Below, piece after piece: positions 10,939 through 22,295 of a DNA stretch of 64,000 bases (position 1 is its first letter; every line of letters begins with the position of its first letter). A model generated the notes under the pieces. It saw only the letters and a program-made list of their open reading frames with translations. It was not told where the DNA came from and did no database searches. Position numbers and translations under genes: made by a program. The stretch lies in NCBI RefSeq assembly GCF_027579695.1, contig NC_083587.1:54378021-54442020 (forward strand). The letters run 5' to 3'. The stretch comes from Neoarius graeffei. Lineage: Eukaryota; Chordata; Actinopteri; Siluriformes; Ariidae.

Positions 10939-11385
10939 TCAAGTCAAGTCAAGTTTATTTTTATAGCGCTTTTAACAATAGACATTGTCACAAAGCAGCT
11001 TTACAGAACGTGAATGACTTTAAACATGAGCTAATTTTATCCCTAATCTATCCCTAATGAGCAAGGCTGTGACGACGGTGGCAAGGAAAAACTCCCTCAG
11101 AGGACATGAGAAAGAAACCTCGAGAGGAACCAAACTCAAAAGGGAACCCATCCTCTTTTGGGTGATAACAGACAATGTGATTATAACATTTTTAACAGTT
11201 TTAACATGAAGTCCATTTTGTTGATGTTATAACTTTTCACTGATGGAAACTTGAGTGCAAAACCGTTCATGACAACTGCAGTCCTAAAGTTAGCAAGTCA
11301 ACTGCAGTCCTCAGGCATAAAAGCATTACTGTAAGTGTCCAGAGCATCTTCCAAGTGTGACTTTCAACTGTCCATACGGGGCCGT
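10939..11385 (+). repeat. Interspersed fish repeat 'caagtcaagtttattt' (copy 1)
   Basis: It shares about 450 bp of aligned sequence with 54732-55185, including 'tagcgcttttaacaa', 'cctcgagaggaacca' and 'agttagcaagtcaact'. No coding capacity or clear termini are visible, so its class is unknown. A third short copy is at 9842-9926. Confidence 0.7.
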
Positions 11386-11795
11386 CCTCCACAGGAGCGA
11401 TGTGATTTTGTGTCTTAACTCCACATGCTAACCTCAAACTAGCCACCACATGGCACATATAAAAACAGAATTTTATGGATTTTAATCATATTATTGTTTA
11501 AAAAAAATGAGAGATTCACTCCGAAATCACAGTAACATATTTGATGAGTAATTAATCTACTCTTGGTGTATCCTCAACATTTTGTTCAAATTAATGAGAG
11601 AAGAAACAGAATGTTAGGTCAGAGATTCACCATCTCTTCCTCTTGCTCCAACCGGAGCGATCACCCTCTCGCAGATCGGTCCCTCCGTGTCACCCAGAGC
11701 TCTGGGGCGAATCGTGAAACAAGACAGGAACCAAAAAAATAGTTTCACAGTCTTTATTCACAACTCACCAAAAGACAAGAGACAACAGAAGACTT

Positions 11796-11853
<58 letters not shown>

Positions 11854-12947
11854 GACTACGTGCAAGTGAGAAGACCTCGCTCTAAGTGGGTCAAGTTATC
11901 TACAGCAAAGCAGGATACATTATCGCAATGGTATGCAATAATAAGCAAAATGTTCAGGCAAAATATTTGATGCACAGCCTGTTCTTATGATAGTTGGCAG
12001 TAGAGCATATAAGAACAAAGGGTTACAAAAGGTTAATGCCTTCTTGGTTAAACTGAGATCAAGAATAAATCCTTACACAGAACATACCTCACTGCCTTTC
12101 TGAAGTTTCCCACCAGAGGAAGTGACGTCTCTTGGTGCAGGTGTCATGCGTATTATTAAGTCTTTGTGGATTTTATGTGGTTTAATAACAGAGTTGACAA
12201 GGAAATTGGGACGAATGAAAAAAAATATTTTTTTAGAACTGAAATTTCACATAATGCAGAAAATAGACTTTCTATGCAATTGATTTTATAACAATTAATA
12301 GAATAAGCCCCCAAAAATCAGATTGCTAGACTGAATCACTTCATGTTTATTCAAGTTGAATGGATGAATCAGGAGTCGAAGACAGCCAATAATGTGGGGG
12401 GAGGGCTGGGGGTCATTTAGCTAATGTTTTATGTATAAATTGGATCTAAAATATACATCAAGCACTGCTATTGGTGAAAGTTTGTCATAATTTGCATTAT
12501 TGTTCAAAACTGATTCAATAAAAATTTATTTTGTGGAAAATAACAAAAGGTTTATCTCAGAGACGTGAAATGTACCCTGAATTCTAGAATGACCCAAACA
12601 CATAAGAATTTAAGTAAATGATGGATATGTAGGCTAAATGAAATGATTCTTGATTCAAAATAGCTACCGTTACTGTTATCCACTATGTAGTGTCATTTTT
12701 ATAGTGAGTTATATAATTTATTTGAGGTTAATTAACAACTCAGTGCAATTTGTGGCAAGTGATTGCTTCAGGATGCTAATTGAGTGGTCACTTGTTAGCT
12801 CAACCATATTTAGTTTCCCTTTATTAGTTTTGTCCTGGTGCTGTATGCTAACACAGAGAACAAGAATGATTAGGAATTAATAACAAAAATTGCATTCAAA
12901 AATCATCAGACGCTAAGTATTATTACTCATACATAAACATTTAAGTA
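11386..12947. other. Unassigned DNA with a (GT)n microsatellite
   Basis: 11798-11850 is a (GT)n array. The sequence 11640-11770 (CT-rich, 'gatcggtccctccgtg') could belong to a retroelement, but I cannot place it. No gene is seen; the 60-residue ORF over the GT array is low-complexity. Confidence 0.45.
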
Positions 12948-12959
12948 ATAGTCACTATT

Positions 12960-13341
12960 TAGGGGGCAGCACGGTGGTGCAGTGGTGAGCACTGTCACCT
13001 CATAGCAAGAAGGCCCTGGGTTTGAGCCCCGTGGCTGGCGAGGGCCTTTCTGTGTGGAGTTTGCATGTTCTCCCCGTGTCTGCGTGGGTTTCCTCCAGGT
13101 GCTCCGGTTTCCCCCACAGTCCAAAGACATGCAGGTTAGGCTAATTGGTGGCTCTAAATTGACCGTAGGTGTGAGCGTGAGTGTGAATAGTTGTTTGTCT
13201 CTGTGTCAGCCCTGTGATGACCTGGTGACTTGTCCAGGGTGTACCCCGCCTCTCGCCCATAGTCAGCTGGAATAGGCTCCAGCTTGCCCGTGACCCTGCA
13301 GAGGATAAGCAGCTACAGATAATGGATGGATGGATGGATGG
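12960..13341 (+). mobile_element. DANA/Mermaid-type SINE (copy A2)
   Basis: Same head and body as the 8722 copy, with an (ATGG)n tail in place of the gatgagatg tail. A 12-bp duplication, 'atagtcactatt', flanks it (12948-12959 and 13342-13353). Confidence 0.88.
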
Positions 13342-13353
13342 ATAGTCACTATT

Positions 13354-14463
13354 GAAGCAAATTATAAAAATGTAAGTGAAGTGGATTCAAAATGGCTGCC
13401 ACTCCAGATAGCAACTATGCTATGATTGTTTTTATAAATAACAACGGATCATACCACGATGGGAAATTTATTTGAGGCAAGTTAACAGTTCAGTGCGGTG
13501 ACTGTAGAATGAAGTTAGCATTTGGCTAATTGTATGATCACTTGTTAGTTATGTTTACCATGTAGCTCCATTGGAAAAACTACTGTACTAATGAGTGTTT
13601 AATTGACTGTCAATAATTCAGTAAGGTAGCAAAATGAATTGATTACACTCTCAGGAAAAAACAAGAACTGTTTCTCCAAGTTTTACTAAAAGTTCTCAGA
13701 AAGGGAAACTATTTGTTCTACATAAAACTTTTACGCATAACTCCATAGGGGCAAACTAAATCCTTTAGGTTGTTGCTGAAACTTTTCCCCCCCAAGAATG
13801 CACTTGTATATGCTAACAATAAAAAATATGACGTGCTAAACATATTGCATACAGTAATTAGTTTAAGAGAGCCCAAGTATCTTAAAAATATACCTGATTT
13901 ATCTCTCTGTGGACTCTTTTCCCACAATCCCATTCTCAGCCCCTCTTCATTTATAGGAGCCGTTAATCATTTGCAGGGTTTATAAAGCAGCTGCAGCTCT
14001 GCACTGTCTCATTAAACTCCTCTGTTCAGAGTTGATTTGGATATAAAAACAGCATCGCACCAGACAAGGCCATGCGTGTGAGCGTGTGTTATTTATAAGT
14101 CTTTATTGAACACACCTGACACTGTAAACAATGCAGGGGAGGTGCCAGGCCTTTTCTGTTCTCATATATCATTCACCACATTCAGGCTAAGTATAACTCA
14201 GCCACTGTTGTTGGGACAAAGCTACAGCACAAATCTATTTTTACAAATTACTGTCATTGCATGTATGATAAAACCACTGAGCAAAAATCTTCGGCCAAGA
14301 GTTTCTGCTGTAGTCAGAAACTCCTGATGAAGTGTGAGAGGATGATCACAAATTATGCATGGAAAAAAAAATATATAAGGGAGTAATCGACAGTATAACT
14401 GTACAGTATACTGATGTTATTGATATTGTAATGAATTAAATCACAACATGCTTCTTTTCTGAA
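13354..14463. other. Unassigned DNA
   Basis: No gene, no SINE and no terminal repeat was recognised in this 1.1-kb stretch. Confidence 0.4.
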
Positions 14464-14471
14464 CATTTGAG

Positions 14472-16004
14472 CACAGGCGATTGCTCTAAGACAACGAGGG
14501 AGGCTCAGCCTCCTCTAAAAATGACGAACATCGTGTAGGATGAATTGCGCTAGGCTTATGTTATAGCCGACCTTATAACATTGCTATTTCAGATCCAGAA
14601 TCATAGAAATATATGTGCTCAACCCAACTACAGTGCGAAATCATTCCGTTATAACTTTCCCCAGTTCGCCTAATGTGTGCGTGAGTTTTCCCCCTCGTGA
14701 CAACGCGATGCAGCCCAGCCTCAGTGGATTGGGAGCTATGTGCTTGTCAATCTCAAAATGCAAAACGATTATTGGACAAATACTGCGAAAACGCCCACCC
14801 ACGGAGTCTCACGGACTCCCAGCCTCAATGGACTTCAACGGCATTTGGGAGCTATGCGCTTTTCAATCTCAAAATGCAAGACGGTTATTGGACAAATACT
14901 GCGAAAACGCCCGCCCCACGGACTCCCAGCCTCACATGGGAGGGACATGGCAGTTTCCGCGAGGAGACTGGTGATTGGTGAAAGCGGCCGGATATTTTCT
15001 TTGATTGACAGCTTGTTTCAACTATAGACAGGCAGCAGTGCAGTGTTGCCAGATTGGGCGGTTTCCCGCCCAATTGGGCAGTTTAAAGTGCATTTTGGCG
15101 GGTTTTGAACAAATTTTGGGCTGGATAACGTCAGCAGTATCTGGCAACATCAGTTCAGTCCCATGCAGCTTCGCAAGTGCTGTGGTGTATTGTAAGAGAT
15201 CGGCTTACATTTTGATTTCATTCATTACATACGGTTTCTACCAGCTTTTTTAGTTTGTATATATTTTCATTGTAAATAAAGTGTAAATATAGTGTTGTCA
15301 AGTTTGCTATCTTAGTTCCAGAAATTTCATTTATTTGAGTGACTGAACTTGAGGGGGCTAGTCAGCTAGCAAGAAAGCTGTGCACGGATGCCAAGCATTG
15401 CTGATTTAATTTTGGCAAAGCCATTTGCCAGTCTTCCTTTCGAGGAAAAAATTAAAATTAAAGAGCAGGGTAGACCAACGCCTCAAATTGACTTGGTGAA
15501 AAAGGTAGGGAATGATACTCGTTCCTTTCAGCTCTCCTGGTACGAGAAAGTGAATTGGCTAACAGCAAGTGACCCACATCAACAACAGTAAATAGGCTAC
15601 TTTAGTAATATGTCATGGATGGACCAAAAATATAGAATCTATTTAAAATGTTTATGCTGAGTATATTATATTGGAATATATGTTTTTTCTGGATATGAAT
15701 TAAACACAGCTACAATTTGGAAAACATTTTTAAACAAAAACACAGCCGAGGTCAATTTTTAAACAACATGCCACAATTTTAAAATATAAAATGTTAAAAT
15801 ATACCCCCCCAACACCGCCATCATGTATATTGGACAGTAGGCTAATGGGCCAAAAGAACCTGTTATTTCACAGTTTGTGACCCTGCCAACAATCAGCCAG
15901 ATCAGAGGCAAGAGTATGGGCAAAATTGATGTTTTTTCTTTTAAAATCTGGAAATATTGTAACTGACCAGCCTCCCCTGTTTGAAAGACTACCAGCCGCC
16001 ACTG
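14472..16004 (+). mobile_element. hAT transposon, non-autonomous, with a TTF-type exon
   Basis: An exact 8-bp duplication, 'catttgag', flanks it (14464-14471 and 16005-16012), as for hAT. The ends begin CA and finish TG, and the subterminal text 'gggaggctcagcctcc' at the left is echoed by 'cagcctcccctgtttg' at the right. Two tandem copies of a segment with a 116-bp period start at 14731 and 14847. Only an N-terminal exon is encoded (15388-15591). Most of the transposase is missing. Confidence 0.8.
15388..15591 (+). CDS. N-terminal (TTF/ZMYM1-like) exon of a hAT transposase
   Basis: The 67-residue frame has the FASLPFEEKIKIKEQGRPTP pattern followed by SFQLSWYEKVNWLT, which is how many fish hAT transposases with a TTF-type finger begin. 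The usual cysteine-rich continuation is absent: the frame ends in HQQQ then stop, and a GTAAAT near 15586 could be a splice donor. I take it as a solitary first exon. Family placement is from memory of the motif. Confidence 0.5.
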   Translation: MPSIADLILAKPFASLPFEEKIKIKEQGRPTPQIDLVKKVGNDTRSFQLSWYEKVNWLTASDPHQQQ

Positions 16005-16012
16005 CATTTGAG

Positions 16013-16279
16013 TATTTATATTTACTGGCAATAGCTGAGTGCCATTTTGAAAAACTGTTACCGGGACTTGGAGAACCAAAATCATGATGTAAATCTCTGT
16101 GTCACTCGTGAGGAAATCGATGAATTGTTTTGATAAATTTGGGTACTTTTTGTTTGTGAATGTGTCGATATAATAAAAAGAAAATCACATGTTGTCTTGA
16201 AGATATGAAGTTTGTCTTCTTGTGTTGAAAAACCTGCATTTTTCATACGAAATACATCGCGGATCTGAGCGACATATTC
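16013..16279. repeat. Flank of a second foldback repeat around the Crypton-like repeat
   Basis: The block 16162-16215 ('tgtgtcgatataata', 'gatatgaagtttgtcttc') recurs in the same orientation at 16918-16980. The Crypton-like repeat lies between the two copies, which suggests an older element split or duplicated around it. Confidence 0.4.
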
Positions 16280-16788
16280 AACAGTTATTCCACGAAATCG
16301 AGTTGTACATGAGCTGATAAGCCATGAACGACGAAATTGAGTGGAATAACTGTTTTATTCTATCCACATGCGCTGTATTTTGAGAAACAGAGCATTTTTA
16401 TTTTTTGCAAATTCAATACGAATTTCAATTTGATTCGAAGCGGAAATGATTTTCTCGGACGTTTTGTATAAAGGTTTTGGATACAAAACGTCCGACAAAA
16501 TCATTTCCACTTAGAATGTAAACAAACTGGTGAAATGACAGTAGCAATTTGTGAAAAATGCTATAATATAAATTCTTGGAAAATTAAAAAGGACACGTTC
16601 TTACCATCAAATACTTCCATTGTTTTTTTGTATTTTTGGGGGTTTTGTTTTCGAGTAGCATTTTTATTTCATCCTCAGTTGGTTCAGGAACATGCTCCGC
16701 CATTTTGTTTTTCTCTACTCACGGTATATGAGCTGATATCCTAGAAGCAGAGTAGCCAATCAGAGCATGCGATTGCTCATATCCAGTG
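16280..16788 (-). mobile_element. Crypton-like repeat with hairpins (copy E1)
   Basis: It runs from 'aacagttattccacgaaat' to '...gctcatatccagtg' and recurs at 39550, 40216 and 53165. Two internal hairpins are clear: AACAGTTATTCCAC mirrored at 16346-16361, and 'tttctcggacgttttgta' mirrored around 16480-16510. One short coding exon is carried (16703-16605). Assignment to Crypton rests only on the resemblance of that exon to the start of fish Crypton-like recombinases, and hairpin ends are not usual for Cryptons. Confidence 0.45.
16605..16703 (-). CDS. Short N-terminal exon, Crypton-like (copy E1)
   Basis: The minus-strand frame opens MAEHVPEPTEDEIK, continues with a LLENKTPKNTKK motif and reaches a donor GTAAGA at 16604. 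The order 'short acidic start, NTKK, basic helix' resembles the beginning of Crypton-derived tyrosine recombinases. No catalytic domain follows. The other copies carry small homopolymer indels in the same segment. Confidence 0.35.
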
Positions 16789-17073
16789 CATATGGATGGA
16801 ATATTTCACAACGATGGCGTCACTCCCAGTGTTTTCCCGCTGACTAAATGCACGTTGTCAAAATGGCGAACCAGTTCAAAATTAAAATTCTTTTGATTAA
16901 CTTGTGTATTTTTTGTGGATGTGTCGATATAATATAAAAAACATTACACAGTGGTGTGAAGATATGAAGTTTATCTTCTCATATTGAAAATATTTTCACT
17001 CGTTCGCTTCGGTCACTCATGAATATATTCATCACTCAAAGATAAGCTTCAAATCTTCACACAACCATGTAAT

Positions 17074-17075
<2 letters not shown>
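16789..17075. repeat. Second half of the repeat flanking E1
   Basis: It contains the second copy of the 'tgtgtcgatataata' block (16918 onward) and a 'tcactcgttcgcttcggtca' segment. No coding sequence is seen. Confidence 0.35.

Positions 17076-17123
<48 letters not shown>
17076..17123. repeat. (CT)n microsatellite
   Basis: About 48 bp of nearly pure CT dinucleotides. A second array of this type is at 42238-42268. Confidence 0.9.
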
Positions 17124-17125
<2 letters not shown>

Positions 17126-17133
<8 letters not shown>

Positions 17134-17680
17134 AAGTCTTAGGCACATGCAAAGAAATGCTGTAGCCAAAAATGGCTTAAAAATAATGAAATGAAATGTT
17201 TCAACATTAAAAAAATACTATAAACAGTAAGCAGTAAGCCATAATAAATGAAACAAAGTCAATATTTGGTGTGAGACGACCCTTTGCTTTAAAAAAAAAA
17301 GTAGTCTCGGGTACAGTGAGTGCAGTTTTATATGGAAATGGGCTGTAGGTTTTACTGAGCATCTTACAGAACCAGCCACAGTTCTTCTGGATACATTGAT
17401 TGTCACACTTGCGTCTTCATTTTGCACCAAAACCCAGTAGCCTTCATTATGTTTTCTTTTTTCATCTGAAAAGTGCTCTCTTATGGAACATGCTGCTCAG
17501 ATACACACATTTTTTTTTCTGTAACATTAAATTTTGTGCTGGAAAATGAACATTTGGACTCTAAAATGTTTTGTACTGACTCGATAATGTAGAAATCATA
17601 AAATAGAAATCTATAACAAAGTTTGCATGGAAGAAAAATAGGGTGCCTAAGAACTTTGCACCTTTTACACAGTTCTGTAT
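17126..17680. mobile_element. Tc1-like remnant with 'cataagtcttaggcac' end
   Basis: The left end 'cataagtcttaggcacatg' is partly mirrored by the right end 'gggtgcctaagaactttgca'. The interior resembles a decayed transposase read on the minus strand but with no intact domain. A fragment of the same family is at 8347-8425. Confidence 0.5.
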
Positions 17681-17693
17681 ATATATATATATC

Positions 17694-18061
17694 ATTCTCA
17701 TCTCATTATCTCTAGCTGCTTTATCCTTCTACAGGGTCGCAGGCAAGCTGGAGCCTATCCCAGCTGACTACGGGCGAAAGGCGGGGTACACCCTGGACAA
17801 GTCGCCAGGTCATCACAGGGCTGACACATAGACACAGACAGCCATTCACACTCACACCTACGGTCAATTTAGAGTCACCAGTTAACCTAACCTGCATGTC
17901 TTTGGACTGTGGGGGGAAACCGGAGCACCCGGAGGAAACCCACGCGGACATGGGGAGAACATGCAAACTCCACACAGAAGGGCTCTCGCCGGCCCCGGGG
18001 CTCGAACCCAGTACCTTCTTGCTGTGAGGCGACAGCGCTAACCACTACACCACCGTGCCGC

Positions 18062-18062
<1 letters not shown>
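17694..18062 (-). mobile_element. DANA/Mermaid-type SINE (copy A3)
   Basis: A complete copy in reverse orientation: tail 'catctcattatctctagc' at the low end and head '...ccaccgtgccgccc' at the high end. It sits in a (TA)n tract (17680-17693 and 18063-18097), so its duplication cannot be told from the microsatellite. Confidence 0.87.
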
Positions 18063-18097
<35 letters not shown>

Positions 18098-18100
<3 letters not shown>

Positions 18101-19022
18101 TTGCACAAAAAGTTTGCTAAGCGTGAAATGGAACTGTGTGTGTGTGCATATAAGTGGAAGCTGAATTTGTACAAGTCATTAATTCTCATTGTGTCTGCAG
18201 TGAAATTGTTTCAGGGCAGTTTGCTGATAATAAAAAGTTAAATTTCACTGGAAGCTAATTTGTTGCATATAAGCATTTTTGGAACGCCGTTTAACCAGTC
18301 AGTTTAGTGGACTGGAACTAACTGTTGTATAATTATATATATATAAGTAGGTAAAAGGACAAGTATCAAGTGAATCAGTATGCTTAAAGCATTCTGCATA
18401 TAATTTAAGTCGATTGTTATATTAAAGTATGCTACTTTTTCATGACAGGAGCACCTGAAAAGTAGCTGTCTACCTTGCCTGTTGTTGAAATTGTATTAGT
18501 AATAGTAAGACCCAGAGATCCAGTAACTCTTAAAACACCTCCAAAGCTGTGCATTTGGATTGAACTGTAAAAACACCAACAAATAGACAAACTACTATAA
18601 TTACTACAGTAGCGCTAAAGTGTCAGCACAATGGCTGTTACACGGGGAAAAAAATATAACCAAATACAAATTAGCCAAAAGCTGATTTTGAATTGTTTTT
18701 GAAATGATGTGAGTTTGAAAAGGAATTTTCTTCTGGTAGTGTGATATTTTATTTTGCACCACATCCACTTTCATCTAGTCCTCAATTCATGAGCCCTGGA
18801 AGCATTAGAGAAATAGTAAATAAGAGGTTGTGGGTCTCTTCTCTCTGGCAAATGGAGGAATGCTAATTATTAGGCAGAGTTCCTGCCTTGCTATTTTCTT
18901 GTCACTGTCATTTGGAAAACAACAAATTAGTTCGCGTACTGGATAATGTTACCTGTTAACCACTATGTTATCTCCACTTCCTTGTAGTTTGCCTCATCGT
19001 AGTGAAGTAAATAGTGAGATGC
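18098..19022. other. Unassigned DNA
   Basis: No gene or repeat family is recognised in this stretch of about 925 bp. Confidence 0.4.
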
Positions 19023-19459
19023 AGGACTCCTGGGGTTTTCACACACAACAGTCTCTAGAGTTTACACAGAATGGGGTGAAAAACAAAAAAACATTGAGTG
19101 AGTGACAGTTCTGTGGGTGGAAATGTCTTGTTGACAAGAGAGGTCAGAGGAAAATGGCGAGGGGTGGGTTTCCCAAAAGCCTCTTAACGCTAAGAGCATC
19201 TTAACTAGGAGAGAGAGTGTTAATTGTGATGCTCGCTCTACCATTTAACGATGATATTTGTGCTATGATGCTTTTGGGAAACCCACCCCAGATTGGTTCG
19301 AGCTTTTTGGCCACGAAGGATATAGTAACTCATAATAACCATGGTGAGCAGAAAAGCATCTATGCAACAGCAGAAGACCATATTGGGTTCCAGTCCTTGC
19401 AGCCAAGAACAGGAATATTAGAATCAAGAACAAATTCCTATTAAAGTGGCCAGTAAGTG
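19023..19459 (+). mobile_element. Tc1-like element of the 'gccggtgagtgta' family, truncated (copy C1)
   Basis: It matches the second half of the element at 21291-23639: 'tctctagagtttacacagaa', 'gagcagaaaagcatct', 'gcagccaagaaca', ending 'tggccagtaagtgt' before TA. The left part is missing. A small MITE (19164-19286) interrupts it at the same 'aaaatggc..agattg' region where the other copy is intact. Confidence 0.65.
19164..19286. mobile_element. Short hairpin MITE 'gtgggtttcccaaaagc'
   Basis: The ends GTGGGTTTCCCAAAAGC (19164) and GCTTTTGGGAAACCCAC (19286) are perfect complements. The 120-bp interior is partly palindromic ('cttaacgctaagagcatctt'). It splits copy C1. Confidence 0.75.
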
Positions 19460-19471
19460 TATATATAAAGT

Positions 19472-19671
19472 TTACATTACGTTACAGGCATTTAGCAGAT
19501 GCTGTTATCCAGAGCAAGATACAACATACCCAGAGCAGCCTAGGGAGCAGTTCAGGGTTAGGTGCCTTGCTCAAGGGCACTTCAGCCATTCCTGTTGGTT
19601 CAGAGAATTAAACCAGTGACCTTTTGGTCCCAAAGCTGCATCTCTAATGATTAGGCCATGGCTTCCCCAAA
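19472..19671 (-). mobile_element. tRNA-derived SINE, second family (copy B2)
   Basis: Reverse orientation, with the same body as 5819-6008 ('gttaggtgccttgctcaag') and head 'ccatggcctaatcatt' on the minus strand. It follows directly on element C1. Confidence 0.75.
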
Positions 19672-19902
19672 TTGATGTTTATTAATTTAGGCTTGTTGTG
19701 GCCATGATAGCTGCGACAGGTCTAGCAAGCCGGCAGTAGATGAAGTGCTGAAGATAGATGCAGACAGCTTCGTAAAAGACTTCAACTGACAGGCCAGTTG
19801 GCCTACAGGGCATCAGGGTGAGTGAGTGAGTCCATAATTTAAGAGTCTCACAATATATTTCATGGCCATGAAACACTTAGTTTACTTGCAACTATTATAT
19901 TT

Positions 19903-20245
19903 GGGTGGCACGGTGGTGTAGTGGTTAGGCCAGTCGCCTCACAGCAAGAAGGTTCTGGGTTCAAACCCAGTGGCTGGCAAGGGCCTTTCTGTGTGGAGTT
20001 TGCACATTCTGTGCAGGTTTCCTCTGGTTTCCCCCACAGTCCAAAGACATGCGGTTAGGTTAATATGGGACAGCCTTGGGCTGAGGTGCCCTTGAGCGAG
20101 GCACCTAACTCCCAACTGCTCCCTGGGTGCTGTTAGCATGGCTGCCCACTGCTCTGGGTATGTGTGTGTTCACTGCTTCAGATGGGTTAAATGCAGAGAG
20201 GAAATTTCACAAGTGTGTGATGAATAAAGTTGTGCTTTCTTTCTT
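19903..20245 (+). mobile_element. SINE variant with different 3' half (copy A4)
   Basis: The head and 'ccacagtccaaagacatg' body match the DANA/Mermaid-type copies. After 20055 the sequence switches to 'gggctgaggtgcccttgag' and 'ttcacaagtgtgtgatga', shared with the copy at 53343. This is a second subfamily or a fusion with family B, whose 'cttgagcaaggcacctaac' it resembles. Confidence 0.75.
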
Positions 20246-20658
20246 TTATACATCAGTTAGTTCCAGTCTATAAATTTAATTGGTTGAGAGGCATTCCAAA
20301 AGTGCTTATATTTCCTATAACCACACTGGGACGTTTCACGGTGTGTATCATTCCACTTGTCTGTGTTTGCAACATAAAATTTCACTTCATAGTTCTAAAC
20401 AGTTAGTACAGTAGTGTTAGCAACATCATCAGCGGACATGGCAATAATATTTTTCAGGACTGGAAACATGAAAGCTCATCAGATGAAAGTGAAAAGGAAG
20501 AAGGGATGCCAAATTCACTGGAAGCACCTTTAACAGGAATGTACAACTCAATGTGAGCTAGATAACCAGCTTGCTGATGTGCTATAAAATGAGCGTGGCT
20601 TCTTCGGCATCTACTTCAGCTAGCGCAGCAAAAATAAACAAGACATTTAAGCCATATT
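20246..20658. other. Unassigned DNA
   Basis: No gene or repeat family recognised. Confidence 0.35.
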
Positions 20659-20670
20659 ATATTTGACATG

Positions 20671-21062
20671 GGCGGCACGGTGGTGTAGTGGTTAGCGCTG
20701 TCGCCTCACAGCAAGAAGGTCCGGGTTCGAGCCCTGTGGCCGGCGAAGGCCTTTCTGTGTGGAGTTTGCATGTTCTCCCCGTGTCCGCGTGGGTTTCCTC
20801 CGGGTGCTCCGGTTTCCCCCACAGTCCAAAGACATGCAGGTTAGGTTAACTGGTGACTCTAAATTGAGCGTAGGTGTGAATGTGAGTGTGAATGGTTGTC
20901 TGTGTCTATGTGTCAGCCCTGTGATGACCTGGCGACTTGTCCAGGGTGTACCCCGCCTTTCACCCGTAGTCAGCTGGGATAGGCTCCAGCTTGCCTGCGA
21001 CCCTGTAGAACAGGATAAAGCGGCTAGAGATAATGAGATGAGATGAGATGAGATGAGATGAG
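20671..21062 (+). mobile_element. DANA/Mermaid-type SINE (copy A5)
   Basis: Full-length copy with a (gatga)n tail and an exact 12-bp duplication, 'atatttgacatg' (20659-20670 and 21063-21074). Confidence 0.92.
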
Positions 21063-21106
21063 ATATTTGACATGTCACTTACTGAATATAAATTTCTTGC
21101 TTGTCT

Positions 21107-21288
21107 GGAAGCCGTGGCCTAATGAGTAGAGAAGCAGCTTTGGGACCAAAGGGTTACTGGTTTGATTCCCTCTACCAGCAGGAATGGCTGAAGTGCCCTT
21201 GAGCAAGGCACCTAACCCCCAACTGCTCTGGGTAGGTCCATTGTCTGTTGCTCTGGATAAGAGTGTCTGCTAAATGCCATTAATGTAA
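21107..21288 (+). mobile_element. tRNA-derived SINE, second family (copy B3)
   Basis: Head 'ggaagccgtggcctaatgag' with B-box-like 'ggtttgattccc', body 'cttgagcaaggcacctaac' and tail 'gtctgctaaatgccatt'. The best-preserved sense copy of the family here. Confidence 0.8.
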
Positions 21289-22295
21289 TACACTCACTGG
21301 GCACTTTATTAGGAATGCCTGCTGTTTGATGCAGTTATCTAATCAGCTAATCCTTTAACAGCAGCACAATGCATAAAATCATGCAGATACAAATCAAGAG
21401 CTTCAGTTAATGTTCACTTCAAACATCAGAATGGGAAAAATTGTGATCTCAAAGTGTGACTTTCTTTCACTGTGGCATGGGTGTTGGTTTGAACCAGATG
21501 AGTCTTTTTGGTTTGAGTATTTCAGAAACTGCTGATCTCCTGGGGTTTCCACACACAATAGTATCTAGAGTTTACACAGAACAGTGTGAAAAACAAAAAA
21601 AACATCGAGTGAGTGGGCAACAGTTCTGTGGGTGGAAACAAACGCCTTGTTGATCAGAGAGGTCTGGGGAAAATGGCCAGATTGATTCGAACTTTTTTGC
21701 CAGGAATAGGGTGACCAGGTTTCCCTAGTCTGAAACCGGGACACTTTTGCGCGCGACCATGCTCGTGCACGCACACCTTTTTTTTTACGTAAACGTGACA
21801 CTCAGAGAGGCGCTCTTATCATTTTGTTGAAGCTCACATTTATCAACATCTCACATGAAATAAAACAAACAGGCATTTTGTTATCTAGTAGCATAGTGGT
21901 ATACAGATCAGTTAAATTATGGTCAGACAACAGATTTTGTAATGGCTGAGAATAGGCCAGGCTATGTCCGTAGGCCAAATTTAAACTGATTTATTTCACC
22001 TGTTTGTGAGAACACCAAGAAGAATGCATATGCACATGTAGGCTATATCTCTAAAATTGTATGCACTATAGCATGAACTTAAAAAGTAGATATGTGACCT
22101 CAACATAGCCTAGGTCAGAATCAACCTTACTAACCATTCCCCACAATTGAATGAATAAAGCAAGAAGATGTGTACAAAAGTGAACACTTTAATGGAAGGT
22201 GCAACAAGTTGTTCAACACAGCAATATGGCCAAACTGTCAGAATGGTATGTTAAACAGAAACAAAAAAGAGACAAGTGATTTGAGAATATATACT

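Noticed and set aside
10939-11385. Possible conserved host exon
   Set aside because: The same sequence recurs at 54732 and in part at 9842 without an open frame, so it is a repeat.
20692-21078. 128-residue ORF and similar ones at 13054, 17909, 58085, 59265
   Set aside because: Products of SINE sequence, similar only because the SINEs are; no SINE encodes a protein.
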